Position numbers and translations under genes: made by a program | Shown here: in pieces, positions 48,801-56,801 of the stretch | Layout: each line of letters begins with the position of its first letter | Position numbering within the stretch: position 1 is the first letter of the stretch | Assembly (NCBI GenBank): GCA_947487205.1 | Contig: CANKVU010000019.1 | Span: 1 to 64,000 of the forward strand | Reading direction: 5' to 3' | From: an uncultured Paracoccaceae bacterium | GTDB lineage: Bacteria > Pseudomonadota > Alphaproteobacteria > Rhodobacterales > Rhodobacteraceae | DNA length: 64,000 nt | Notes under the pieces: generated by a model | The model's database searches: none | What the model saw: the letters and a program-made list of their open reading frames with translations, nothing else | What the model was told of the DNA's origin: nothing

Positions 48801-51226
48801 CCCGAACCTCCCACGACATCTCGATCCTGGCGACCTCCTCCGACGGGTCCGCGTCGTCGCAGGATTTCACCATCGACGTCCTCGACGCGGCCGACGACAT
48901 GACCTTTTCCTTCGACTTCCGGGCGCTGAGCGCGCCCGACCCCCGCTCGGGCGCGCAGGATTTCGGCCAGGTCTGGGCCTCGGGGTCGAGCGTGCCCTTC
49001 ATCTGGTCCATGGTCGAGGATCACGGCGGCTTCTTCGTCGTCGATCCGGAAACCGGCATCTACGGCCTGAACTACTACAACACGCCGAGCCTCCGGCCCC
49101 AGTACGACCTGCTGTTTCGCGCCACGGGCGAGAACGGGGCCGAATACATCGCGGAGGTGATCCAGGTCTTCATCGGCAACCAGTACGGCAACACCTTCCG
49201 CGGCACGGAGACGGACGGGGTGTTCTACCTCGCGGAAGGCAACGACACCGCCTATGCCGGCGGCGGCGCGGATTCCATCGTGGGGCTGGCCGGCAACGAC
49301 AGGATCTTCGGCGAAGCGGGCGACGACCGGATCGCGGGGGGGACCGGCGCCGACCATATCGACGGGGGCGCGGGGATCGACGAAGCGCTCTACGTCGCCT
49401 CGGCGCAGGGCGTCACGGTGGATCTCGCCGCCGGCCGCGGCTGGGGCGGGGAGGCCGAGGGCGACACCCTGACGGGGATCGAGAACCTGGCCGGATCGGC
49501 CCATGCCGATACCCTGGTGGGCGATGCGGGCGCCAACAGGCTGATGGGCATGGAAGGCGACGACCTCTTGCGCGGTGGCGCGGGCGCGGACGCGCTGATC
49601 GGCGGATCGGGGCGGGACACGGCCGATTACACGACCTCCGATGCCGCCGTGGCGGTGGACCTCTCGACGGGCGCGGCCCGGGGCGGGGACGCGCAGGGCG
49701 ACACGCTGACCGGCATCGAGAACCTGACCGGATCGGCCTTCGCCGACGCGCTGACGGGCGACGGGGCGGCCAACGTCCTCGACGGCGGAGACGGCGACGA
49801 CCTGTTGATCGGCGGGGCGGGAGACGATGTCCTGCGCGGCGGCGCGGGCGGCGATACCTTCCTCGGGGGTCATGGCAACGACACCATCCTGGGCGGCGCG
49901 GGCAACGACTACATCGATGACGGGTGGGACGAGGACCAGGGCCAGGGCGACGATCATTTCGACGGCGGCGCGGGCGACGACGAGATCTGGGGCGGGTTGG
50001 GCAACGACACGATCCTCGGCGGTGCGGGGGCGGACACGTTGTCGGGCGAGGAGGGCGCGGACTACGTGTCCGGGGGCGACGGGGCCGACTTCATCTGGGA
50101 CGGTGCCGGAACCGGCGACGTCTTCGACGGCGGTGCCGATGCGGACACCTTCTATCTCTGGAGCGTGGAGGACGGCGCCGTCGTGATCGGCGGGGAAACC
50201 GTGACGGCGGGCGGGCAGGATTTCGACACGCTGGACCTGACGCAGATCTGGTGGGACAGCAGCCGGATCACGGTCACCGGAGACGAGGCCGGCACGGTCG
50301 TCATGGGCGGTGGAACGCTGAGTTTCGAGGGCATCGAGGCGTTCAGGCTCGGCGACCTGGCGGATCGGGTGGATGCCGCGGCCGACACGACCGGCCTGTG
50401 GATCCACGCCGGTGACGGGAACGACGACATCCGGGGCGGCGCCGGCGGCGATACCGTTCTCGGGGGCAAGGGAAGCGATACCCTGGACGGCGGTGCGGGG
50501 GACGATCACCTGCATGGCGGGGCCGGCGACGATCTGCTCCTCGGGGGCGACGGGGCGGATATCCTGGACGGAGACGCGGGCGACGACACGCTGATCGGCG
50601 GGGCAGGGGACGACCGGCTGATCGGGTGGTGGGGCGACGACCATATCGAAGGCGGGGACGGCAACGACTTTGTCGACGGGGGGATCGGCGCCGACACCCT
50701 CTACGGCGGCGCGGGCGACGACGAGATCCTGGGGTGGATGGGGTCCGACACGATCTTCGGCGGGGCGGGGAACGACTATATCCACGGCGGGACGGCGGGT
50801 GACTTTGTCCAGGACGACAGCGACGACACGCTCTTCGGCGGCGACGGAGACGACAGGATGCTGGGCGGCTGGGGCAACGACACCCTGTCCGGCGATGCCG
50901 GCGACGACCGCCTGATCGGTGGCGCGGGCGACGACCTCCTCGATGGGGGCACGGGCAGCGACGTGTTCGTCTATGCCTCGGGGGACGGCTCCGATACGGT
51001 GCATGGCGGGGCAGGCGCCTCGTGGATCGACGCCATCACCCTCGACAGGATCGGCCCCCCGGCGGATGGCGACAATTCCGGCTGGACGTTGCACCTCGAC
51101 GCCGGTTCGAGCGTGAGGGCCGCCGGGGATCACGAAATGCTTCTGTCGCAGGACGCCTCGGGCCAGATCGTGTTCGACGACGGCTCCCAGATCGACTTCA
51201 CCGGCATCGAGGAACTGCGCTTCTAG
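45899..51226 (+). CDS. giant secreted RTX protein with cadherin-like repeats (type I secretion substrate, probable adhesin)
   Basis: About 1775 residues from ATG 45899 (a GTG at 45836 would add 21). No Sec signal. Residues 1-215 are acidic and Ala/Pro/Ser-rich. Then come five ~100-residue cadherin-like repeats, each starting near N/D-E-F-A-V and containing SVDDPRF...VDPDGTVRVA and LTATSTDGS. The second and third are separated by a ~270-residue insert with a jelly-roll-like segment (GTYTLYMNGTEVGSG). From about residue 1095 to 1700 there are several blocks of calcium-binding RTX nonapeptides (GGxGxDxLx, e.g. LLIGGAGDDVLRGGAGGDTF). The C-terminal ~90 residues (ITLDRI to TGIEELRF) are the likely secretion signal. 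It is transcribed away from its probable exporter. Confidence 0.92.
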   Translation: MFRRTNAGGTGEAAKSSRRHLSEDAGSRSSTSEAEPLANAGAAPLFLAFDTMIEIPASARSLDAVAPREAAFASVTSEEDRTPRATAEISDTIGSGHESLPAQSSAISSPAAPWAAKAAPSAEDFASIGPGPAEGRPPPVSADAPLGRAEPVAETGAGPVRSDEASAVSDEVVEDVPPPVEPVDAGPSEPAPATDEPSGPPAPPPDEGPSPIPVTSPVNEFAVGPLVDADPAPDGFLEDAGAGTAVGVRARAVDDDAADTVSYGVDDPRFAVDPDGTVRVAEGAAFDAETEPWIAITLTATSTDGSQSHRTITVRVGDVNEFAVSPIVDGDATADGIVEDAAAGTAVGVTLRADDADATDSVGYSVDDPRFVVDAGGVLRVADGASFDARSEPAVELIVTATSTDGSQATRTLVLDVAEVTEAPVIGVLTAGGVIDRTNHDATGDGFAVTARPIAEGGGPAEASGDHVSVSGGNLGVAGVTAPSAPANQIGYDPVAGRTEELIVEFDAPVTRADLDIRHLFADEHGTGGHETGTYTLYMNGTEVGSGRFVSPTSSTVVTLAPDAVFDRIVLGAAPFPNQGAFTGDSSDYLVRSISYTSQIGVSEAADPGTLAVKLTAKDANTDDHVTFAIVDADGHVVDDPNFEIVGDEIRVKAGASLDRESAASHEITVRGTDTSGLSDRTTITIHIFDANEFAVTRPVDTDAAPNALAEDAAAGTAVGVTAQAIDGDATDVVTYSVDDPRFTVDPDGTVRVAQGARFDAESEPEISFTLTATSTDGSRSHLSVTVAVGDVNEFAVTPARDADAAPNTISEHAIAGTRVGLTAEAVDADATLSGVSYSVDDTRFTIDADGVVRVAPGAVFDAETELAIDLVVTSRSQDGSTATETFRIDLQDVDEFDIGPLGDADGARNAVGEHAAIGSRTGIVAAAVDADATATVTYALTDDAGGLFAIDAGTGVVTVASDLDFETRTSHDISILATSSDGSASSQDFTIDVLDAADDMTFSFDFRALSAPDPRSGAQDFGQVWASGSSVPFIWSMVEDHGGFFVVDPETGIYGLNYYNTPSLRPQYDLLFRATGENGAEYIAEVIQVFIGNQYGNTFRGTETDGVFYLAEGNDTAYAGGGADSIVGLAGNDRIFGEAGDDRIAGGTGADHIDGGAGIDEALYVASAQGVTVDLAAGRGWGGEAEGDTLTGIENLAGSAHADTLVGDAGANRLMGMEGDDLLRGGAGADALIGGSGRDTADYTTSDAAVAVDLSTGAARGGDAQGDTLTGIENLTGSAFADALTGDGAANVLDGGDGDDLLIGGAGDDVLRGGAGGDTFLGGHGNDTILGGAGNDYIDDGWDEDQGQGDDHFDGGAGDDEIWGGLGNDTILGGAGADTLSGEEGADYVSGGDGADFIWDGAGTGDVFDGGADADTFYLWSVEDGAVVIGGETVTAGGQDFDTLDLTQIWWDSSRITVTGDEAGTVVMGGGTLSFEGIEAFRLGDLADRVDAAADTTGLWIHAGDGNDDIRGGAGGDTVLGGKGSDTLDGGAGDDHLHGGAGDDLLLGGDGADILDGDAGDDTLIGGAGDDRLIGWWGDDHIEGGDGNDFVDGGIGADTLYGGAGDDEILGWMGSDTIFGGAGNDYIHGGTAGDFVQDDSDDTLFGGDGDDRMLGGWGNDTLSGDAGDDRLIGGAGDDLLDGGTGSDVFVYASGDGSDTVHGGAGASWIDAITLDRIGPPADGDNSGWTLHLDAGSSVRAAGDHEMLLSQDASGQIVFDDGSQIDFTGIEELRF

Positions 51227-51968
51227 CTGGTCTGGTCGGAAGATCCGCGTTCCGCCGCAGGGCAAGGACGCCGATCCGTCCAAGGCGCGGGGGATCGCCT
51301 CAGATGCAGCGGCAGGCCAGCGCCGGGTCCGGACGTTCGGCCCCGCGTTCCGCACATGGGAACGTGACGCGGCGTGTGAGCCGCCGTGGTTCGACATGGC
51401 GCATCGACCGGCCCGGCCGGCTCCTCGACCTCCGCCCGGCGGCATGGCGAACAGACTTTCCCGGCAGGGTTTCCTTGCGACATTGCGGCGGGACCCTGCG
51501 TCAGGCCGGCGCCCGACGACCTTCCCCGCCTGCATCCGGCGGGTACAGCCAGATCACCGACGCATGGGGCGCCGGCCGCCAGTCCGGCAATGGCCCCCGC
51601 GTAAATTAAAGACAGGAAATCACCAGGATCGAGGATGGCGCCGATGGATGCGAGACCGGCGCCACGCCACGCCTGGTCTGCAGGGGCCGGCATCGGCACC
51701 GGGCGCGGCGAAGGATGTCGAGGCCTCCCGCGCGCTCCGCTGCGCCGATCTTCATGGCGCGGGCATGCGCGAGGGGTTCCGGTCTGCCCGTGATCCGTCC
51801 GGCGGCGGCAAGACCGTATGACCCGCGATCCCGGTGGCCATCGCGCGGGCTTCGCCGTGCAAGAGCCCGAGCCTGCGACTCCGGTGGATTCGGGCCGCAT
51901 GCCGGGGCTAGTCCGATGGGGATCCGGGGCCGGGCGACGCGGCGCCGGTGACGGCTCCGACCGTCCCG
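51227..51968. other. gene-free stretch after the RTX gene, with a possible membrane-protein relic
   Basis: No complete gene is seen. On the minus strand around 51575-51660 a hydrophobic stretch reads ASIGAILDPGDFLSLIYAG followed by AIAGLAAG. It resembles the end of prepilin-peptidase-type or similar membrane proteins but loses the pattern at once. This identification is weak. No terminator was found for the RTX gene. Confidence 0.4.
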
Positions 51969-52874
51969 TCATCGCTGCGCGCCTTGGTCCGGGGGCGGAA
52001 AAGCGGTGCGATAATGGTCGCTGATGGATCCGGGCGTGGTGAACCAGACCTCGTCTCCGGCGCGCGTGCAAAGTTCGGTCAGGGCGCGTTCGAGATGTGC
52101 GAACCGGTGCGCTTGCCCCATGAGATACGGGTGAAGGGCGATCCCCATGACAACGGGACGATGCGCGCATTCGCGGCGATGGAGATCGAAGGCCGACAGG
52201 ATCATGGCCGCGAACTCGTCGGCCTCCCGCATGCGGGCCATCACCTGCGGTACGTCATTGAGTTCCTGGGGATAGGGAACCGACAGGATCGGACCGTGCG
52301 CGGTCCGCATCCAGACCGGTTGCTCGTCATGGGCCCAGTCGAGCAGGTACTCGTATCCCGCACCGCGCAGCAGATCCGGCGTATGGGCCGATTCCGAGAT
52401 CAGCGGGGCGAGATAGCCCTTCGGCATGGTTCCCGTTGCCTCGAACAGCCGGTGGCGCGAGTGCTCGACGATGGCGCGTTCTTCCTCCGTGGGAAGTTCG
52501 CCGGGCGCCTGGCTGTTGGCGTGACCATGGGCCACGATCTCGTCCCCCCTGGTTCTGAAGCGTTCCACGATCTGCGGGGCGTGATCGGCGACCGCATCGT
52601 TCAGAAGCCCGGCGACGGGAATTCCCAACTGGTCGAACAAGTCGAACATCCGCCAGATCCCCACGCGGTTCCCGTAGTCGCGCCAAGCGTAGTTCATCAC
52701 GTCGGGGGCCGGTTTGGCCTGGGCCAGAACCGCACCCTTTTCCCCGTCGAACGAAAACCATTCGACATTGAGGCCGACATGGATCGCGAGCCGTCGTCCG
52801 CCGGGCCATTCGAAATCAGGCCGTTCGGTGATCGGGGAGAAATCGTATCGGCCATGATGCGTGAGGTGTGACAA
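51969..52874 (-). CDS. polysaccharide deacetylase family protein, allantoinase (PuuE)-like
   Basis: A 301-residue NodB-fold hydrolase. The N-terminus HHGRYDFSPITERPDFEWPG, followed by RRLAIHVGLNVEWFSFD, is typical of the PuuE-type allantoinase/deacetylase branch. DEIVAHGHANSQAPGELP near residue 115 gives the metal histidines. GYLAPLISESAHTPDLL near 155 and MGIALHPYLMGQAHRF near 250 supply further conserved residues. The frame is open far upstream without protein-like sequence. The start is set at TTG 52874 because AGGAG lies 7 bases before it and the domain begins right there. Chitin-type and cyclic-amide hydrolysis are both possible; the Ldh-family gene nearby recalls allantoin degradation. 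Confidence 0.82.
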   Translation of the reverse strand: MSHLTHHGRYDFSPITERPDFEWPGGRRLAIHVGLNVEWFSFDGEKGAVLAQAKPAPDVMNYAWRDYGNRVGIWRMFDLFDQLGIPVAGLLNDAVADHAPQIVERFRTRGDEIVAHGHANSQAPGELPTEEERAIVEHSRHRLFEATGTMPKGYLAPLISESAHTPDLLRGAGYEYLLDWAHDEQPVWMRTAHGPILSVPYPQELNDVPQVMARMREADEFAAMILSAFDLHRRECAHRPVVMGIALHPYLMGQAHRFAHLERALTELCTRAGDEVWFTTPGSISDHYRTAFPPPDQGAQR

Positions 52875-53827
52875 GGTGAAGCTCCTGACCTTACCGGTAT
52901 CGCCGGATCGTAGGGCGGTTGCGCTGTGCAGCCCACATGGCGCGGGGAATGATGCCGACGCGTAAGCTACCGCCGGCGCCGGCCTGCCCCGATTGGGCGA
53001 TCCGGTTTCCGGAGAAATGATAGCGGCGGCGGGACTTGATCCGACCTTCGGCCCGGGCGTCATGCGCCCGCGAGCCCCGGTTTTTCCGATGCAATCTTGC
53101 CGCGTTGGCGATCTCGCCTGTCGATCACGCCGATCTTTCGGGGGCGTGCTTTCAGGGGCGTGGGCGCTATCGGTGTTCGGATCGGATCGCGCGGGAACTG
53201 ACACCGATCCTGCGATCACGCTGCCGCTTCCGTCGCCGGGCATGCAGGACCTGGCGCAATGGACGTGGTCGAACGCGATCGATCGCGGTGCCACTGCCAG
53301 CGTCTCGCCGAACTCGCCCTGGCGCGTGCGCCCGGCGATATCGAGGGCGAACCCTTCCGCGGCGAGCCGGGAGAGCCCCTCGATCATCGGCTTCCAGCGT
53401 CCCGGGCCGCGCTCCACCTCGGGCAGCCTCGGCATGGCGTGATCGACGGCGGCGCGAGGGACCGGCCGGTCGCCATGGCGCCGGCGCAGTGCGGCCAGCC
53501 TCCGCGCGACGGCGCCGCCTCGGCGTCATCGCGTTCATCGGCACCCGGACGCGGTCCCCGCGCACGAGCGTGTCGTCGCACCATCGGACATCCGGGTGTT
53601 GGCCGGCGAATGCGCCGGGATGTCGGTGGGACCCGAGTGCCGCGGCCGGCCGTCCTCCTCCAAACGATGCAGTCCCGGGAAAGCGCGGCGGCCCGGCCCG
53701 TCCGGGGCGTTACGGCCCCCGATTGACGCGCCTCGTCCTGGCCCGCATCGTGGCGCCGAACCCGCGGGGAGGAGTTTGCCGTGACGCGCATCATCCCGAA
53801 CGATCAGGAGCGGGGACTTTCCGTCCA
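52875..53827. other. 0.95-kb region without an intact gene
   Basis: One minus-strand stretch (about 53255-53435) reads like protein: MPRLPEVERGPGRWKPMIEG followed by LSRLAAEGFALDIAGRTRQG. It then loses the pattern and the frame continues as low complexity, so it may be the relic of a frameshifted gene. I cannot name the family. No promoter was assigned for the flanking divergent genes. Confidence 0.4.
52882..52886 (-). promoter_or_regulatory. ribosome binding site deciding a TTG start
   Basis: AGGAG on the minus strand, 7 bases upstream of the TTG at 52874. No ATG or GTG lies at a suitable place between this site and the conserved N-terminal motif of the deacetylase-like protein. Confidence 0.55.
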
Positions 53828-54874
53828 ATGGCGGTGAGCGGAGTATCCCCCGACCGACTGCGCGAATTCGCGACCGAGTGCTACGTGGCGCTCGGGGTGC
53901 CGCAATCCTCGGCGGAATGCGTGGCCGACACGCTCGTTCAGGCCGATCTGTGGGGTCATGCCTCGCACGGGCTCATGCGGCTGTTCTGGTACGGGAAGCG
54001 GCTGGAAAGCGGCGCGATGAATGCCCGGGCCATGCCGGAGGTCCAGGACGCGCCGCAGGCGTTGAGCCTCCTCGACGGCCAGGACGGCATCGGCCAGGTC
54101 ATGGCGGCGGCGGCGATGGCACGGGCGATCCGGGGCGCGAAGGCGCACGGGATCGGCGCGGTGGCGGTGCGGAATTCCGGCCATTTCGGAACCGCGATGT
54201 ACTTCACCCGCATGGCCGCCGAGGCGGGGTGCATCGGGTTCATCTCCACCAATGCCAGTCCCGCGATGGCCCCGTGGGGCGGGCGGGAGAAGCGGATCGG
54301 CAACAACCCGGCCTCGTGGGCCGCGCCGGCGGGACGCCACCCGCCGATGATGGTCGACATGGCCCACACGGCGGTCGCGCGCGGCAAGCTCTACGTCGCG
54401 CGGTCGCGGGGCGAGGCCATTCCCGAGGGCTGGGCCATCGATCCGAACGGCCTCGTGACCACGGACCCGGAGGCCGGGATCGCCGGGACGATCCTGCCCA
54501 TGGCGGGGCACAAGGGCTATGCGCTGACCTTCGCCATGGACGTTCTCTCGGGCGTGCTGTCGGGCAGCGCCTTTGCGCCCTCGGTGGTCGGGCCTTACGT
54601 GCCCGAGGGGCGCAGCGGGGCGGGCCATTTCGTGATGGCGGTCGACATCGCGGCCTGCCGGCCCCGCGCCGCCTTCGACGCCGACATGGAGGCGCTCGTC
54701 GCGACCATGAAGGAGGCGCCCCGGGCGCCGGGCGTGGACGAGATCTTCTATCCCGGCGAGCTGGAGGCCCGGAACGAGGACCGGGCCCTGCGGGAGGGCA
54801 TCGACCTGCCCGACGAGGTGCTCCGCGACCTGGCGGAGGGGGCGGCGCGTCTCGGCGTGGCGACGCCGTTCTGA
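53828..54874 (+). CDS. Ldh family oxidoreductase (malate/L-lactate/ureidoglycolate dehydrogenase type)
   Basis: A 348-residue NAD(P)-dependent dehydrogenase of the LDH2/MDHG family, which differs from classical lactate dehydrogenases. Typical pieces: VADTLVQADLWGHASHGLMR near residue 35 with the conserved His, AVAVRNSGHFGTAMYFTRMA near 115, FISTNASPAMAPWGG near 140, and GTILPMAGHKGYALTFAMD near 220. Length matches family members of 330-360. Possible substrates include ureidoglycolate, 2-hydroxy acids, sulfolactate or delta-1-piperideine-2-carboxylate. Divergence from a PuuE-like hydrolase hints at purine/allantoin breakdown, but no other ureide gene is present. The ATG at 53828 gives the expected N-terminus. 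Confidence 0.88.
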   Translation: MAVSGVSPDRLREFATECYVALGVPQSSAECVADTLVQADLWGHASHGLMRLFWYGKRLESGAMNARAMPEVQDAPQALSLLDGQDGIGQVMAAAAMARAIRGAKAHGIGAVAVRNSGHFGTAMYFTRMAAEAGCIGFISTNASPAMAPWGGREKRIGNNPASWAAPAGRHPPMMVDMAHTAVARGKLYVARSRGEAIPEGWAIDPNGLVTTDPEAGIAGTILPMAGHKGYALTFAMDVLSGVLSGSAFAPSVVGPYVPEGRSGAGHFVMAVDIAACRPRAAFDADMEALVATMKEAPRAPGVDEIFYPGELEARNEDRALREGIDLPDEVLRDLAEGAARLGVATPF

Positions 54875-55129
54875 GGGAGGCCGCGCGTTTCCGGCCGCTG
54901 GTGCGCATCGCGAGGGAAGGCGCCGCGCCCCGGGGCGGACCGATCGTGGGTGACGTGCGCGCGGGCCATGAGGCCGTACATCCCGCTCTGCCGGAAAATC
55001 CGCGTGAGGCATGGCGGCCAATTTTTTTCGCCGCACCGCGGCGTATCCCGGTTATATTTCTGCGTCGCGGCATTAGATGGAAGAGTAAGACGAAAGACAC
55101 GGACACCCACTCCCGAAAGGAGCCCCGAC

Positions 55130-55564
55130 ATGGCTACGAAGCAGCAGAACGCGAAATCCGCCGCCACCGACATCCAGAGCCTCTTCGATCCGCGGGGCTA
55201 CCAGGATGTCTTCAAGACCTGGGCGCAGATGAACGAGCGCGTCACCGGGCTCATGGTCGATGCCGCGGAGAAGACCACCGAGATCGCCCACGGCACGACG
55301 CAGGAAGCGCTGTCGAACGTCCGCGAGGTCGCCCAGGTGCGCGACGAGCCCGCCGATTACGGCAAGGCTTACAGCGATTTCATGCAGAAGCAGGTCGAGC
55401 TCTTCACTCGCACCGCGCAGAACTACGCTGAAGTAACCCAGAACAGCGCCAGCCAGGCGAGCGAACTGGCCTCCGAAGCGGGCCATGAGATCGGCGACAA
55501 GGTTGCCGCGAGCGCGCAGGGCGCTGCCGACAAGGCGTCCTCCGCCGCGAAGAAGGCCGCCTGA
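55130..55564 (+). CDS. phaP: phasin family protein
   Basis: A 144-residue protein that coats polyhydroxyalkanoate granules. It is helical and lacks cysteine. FDPRGYQDVFKTWAQMNERV near residue 20 and YGKAYSDFMQKQVELFTRTA near residue 85 match the phasin_2-type pattern, and the C-terminus is Ala/Ser/Lys-rich (SSAAKKAA). A strong AAAGGAG lies 7 bases before the ATG. An AT-rich promoter area with TTATATTTC lies about 70 bases upstream. It is monocistronic, with a textbook terminator. High expression is likely. phaC/phaR are not in the window. Confidence 0.9.
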   Translation: MATKQQNAKSAATDIQSLFDPRGYQDVFKTWAQMNERVTGLMVDAAEKTTEIAHGTTQEALSNVREVAQVRDEPADYGKAYSDFMQKQVELFTRTAQNYAEVTQNSASQASELASEAGHEIGDKVAASAQGAADKASSAAKKAA

Positions 55565-56149
55565 GGCTTTCCAAGTTCAGTATTGACGAGTGACGAACGG
55601 CGGGTCCTGCGAGGGGCCCGCCGTTTTCAGTCGAAACAAATCTGTGCTGCAATATGACATAACCTTGCTTACAGGCGACAATTGTCGGGTCGGATGCGCG
55701 CGGGCCTGCATCTTTGCCCTCTTCACCGACACGAAGCGCATCGGCGGGCGCAGCGCCGCGTCTGCGATCGTCTCCCCATCCGCGCGGTGGTTCCTCTCCC
55801 GTTTTGACGAAAGGCGTCACGTAAGCCGCCGGAACCGGCCGGACCTCGTGACCCTATGCCTGCGCGAACCGCCCCCAATGGGGCAAAGTCGCGCGCGCCT
55901 CCATCGCCACCACGCAGGCGGGCTGCTCGGCCAGCAGTGCTGCCGGTCGAATCCGCGACATCGCCCGGTTCCACAGGCCCGTCCCGTCCGGACCGACAGC
56001 ACAGACCTGGAAGCTTCCCTTCGCCTAGTCGAGCGCCGTATCGCCTGACCACGGAGAGGCGCTCCGTCGGGCCGATGCCCGGAATCGGGAGGGCGGCGGA
56101 CTGGCCAAATTGACCGGCCATCCTGATTGTACAGGCAATGCCAGCCGCA
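55565..56149. other. intergenic region after the phasin gene
   Basis: It holds the phasin terminator, then an AT-rich patch (about 55628-55690) with the perfect 12-bp palindrome CGACAATTGTCG at 55676-55687. No gene is recognised. The AT-rich patch could be a promoter or a small RNA locus. Confidence 0.5.
55596..55627 (+). terminator. rho-independent terminator of the phasin gene
   Basis: A 9-bp perfect stem AACGGCGGG/CCCGCCGTT is extended by a T-G wobble and two G-C pairs, with a short loop, followed by TTTTC. It lies 31 bases after the phasin stop. Confidence 0.85.
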
Positions 56150-56773
56150 TCAACCGACGTGGCGATCCGTTCGACCGCGTCGTCCAATGGCCGCCATGGC
56201 GATTCCCGCTCCGAGGAAGAGCGGGAGCGAGGCGGGGAGCGGAACCGGGGCCGGCACCACCGACTCGATCGCCCCCACCACCTCGTAGCTCTCGCCGTCG
56301 GTGAGGTTCGCCAGGGGATCGTCCCCGGGAAGGTCCTGCGCGAAGACCAGTTCCACCAGAAGCGGCGCGGGCAGCGATCCCGCGCCGCCGCGCTCCGCGT
56401 CGAAGAGGACCTGGACCACGTCGCCCGGAATCGTGCCATATCCGCCAAGGACGCCCCCGAACAGAAGGTCGGATCCGGTGGCGTCGTCGTAGACCGACAG
56501 CGTGCCGAAGACCGTGCCCGCCGGGTCCTGCGTCCCGTAGGCGAGGGAGAGGTCGATGTAGTAATCCTCGCCGGCCGCGTCGAAGCCGAAGGTCAGTGGG
56601 TCGAGCAGGAGGTCGGCGCCCCCCGCCCCGTCCTCGACATAGGTCAGCGCCGGACCCACGGGGGCGATATCGATCCGGACCTCGCCTGGCGCCACCGCGA
56701 TCGGGGCCGCGGAGGCGGCGGCCGTCCAGCCCGCCGCGCAGAGGCTGGCGAGCGTCCTGGGAAGAATGGTCAT
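56150..56773 (-). CDS. exported protein with VPLPA-CTERM-type sorting tail
   Basis: A 207-residue protein with a signal peptide ending near residue 23 (AAGWTAAASAAP). A beta-rich central domain follows (SLAYGTQDPAGTVFGTLSVY, VELVFAQDLPG). The C-terminal tail is VPLPASLPLFLGAGIAMAA followed by a basic end: the VPLPA motif, one transmembrane helix and an Arg-rich stop. Such tails are recognised by exosortase/archaeosortase-type enzymes, which remove them and place the protein at the cell surface or in the matrix. The matching sortase is not in the window. It lies 28 bases downstream of the giant nuclease/nucleotidase gene on the same strand, so it may be co-transcribed. The central domain function is unknown. 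Confidence 0.8.
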   Translation of the reverse strand: MTILPRTLASLCAAGWTAAASAAPIAVAPGEVRIDIAPVGPALTYVEDGAGGADLLLDPLTFGFDAAGEDYYIDLSLAYGTQDPAGTVFGTLSVYDDATGSDLLFGGVLGGYGTIPGDVVQVLFDAERGGAGSLPAPLLVELVFAQDLPGDDPLANLTDGESYEVVGAIESVVPAPVPLPASLPLFLGAGIAMAAIGRRGRTDRHVG

Positions 56774-56801
56774 GGTCGGGATCCTTTCGTCCGCCGGGCC
56801 C

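Noticed and set aside
49200-51010. DNA-level repeats in the RTX region as a CRISPR or satellite array
   Set aside because: The repeats are degenerate, in frame with GGxGxDxLx nonapeptides, and have no constant spacer or repeat length.
45740-51535. A 1931-codon open frame on the minus strand covering the whole RTX gene
   Set aside because: It mirrors the repeat-rich RTX/cadherin gene in a GC-rich genome. Its translation is Arg/Gly/Asp/Val-rich without family motifs, while the plus strand reads as perfect RTX and cadherin-like repeats.
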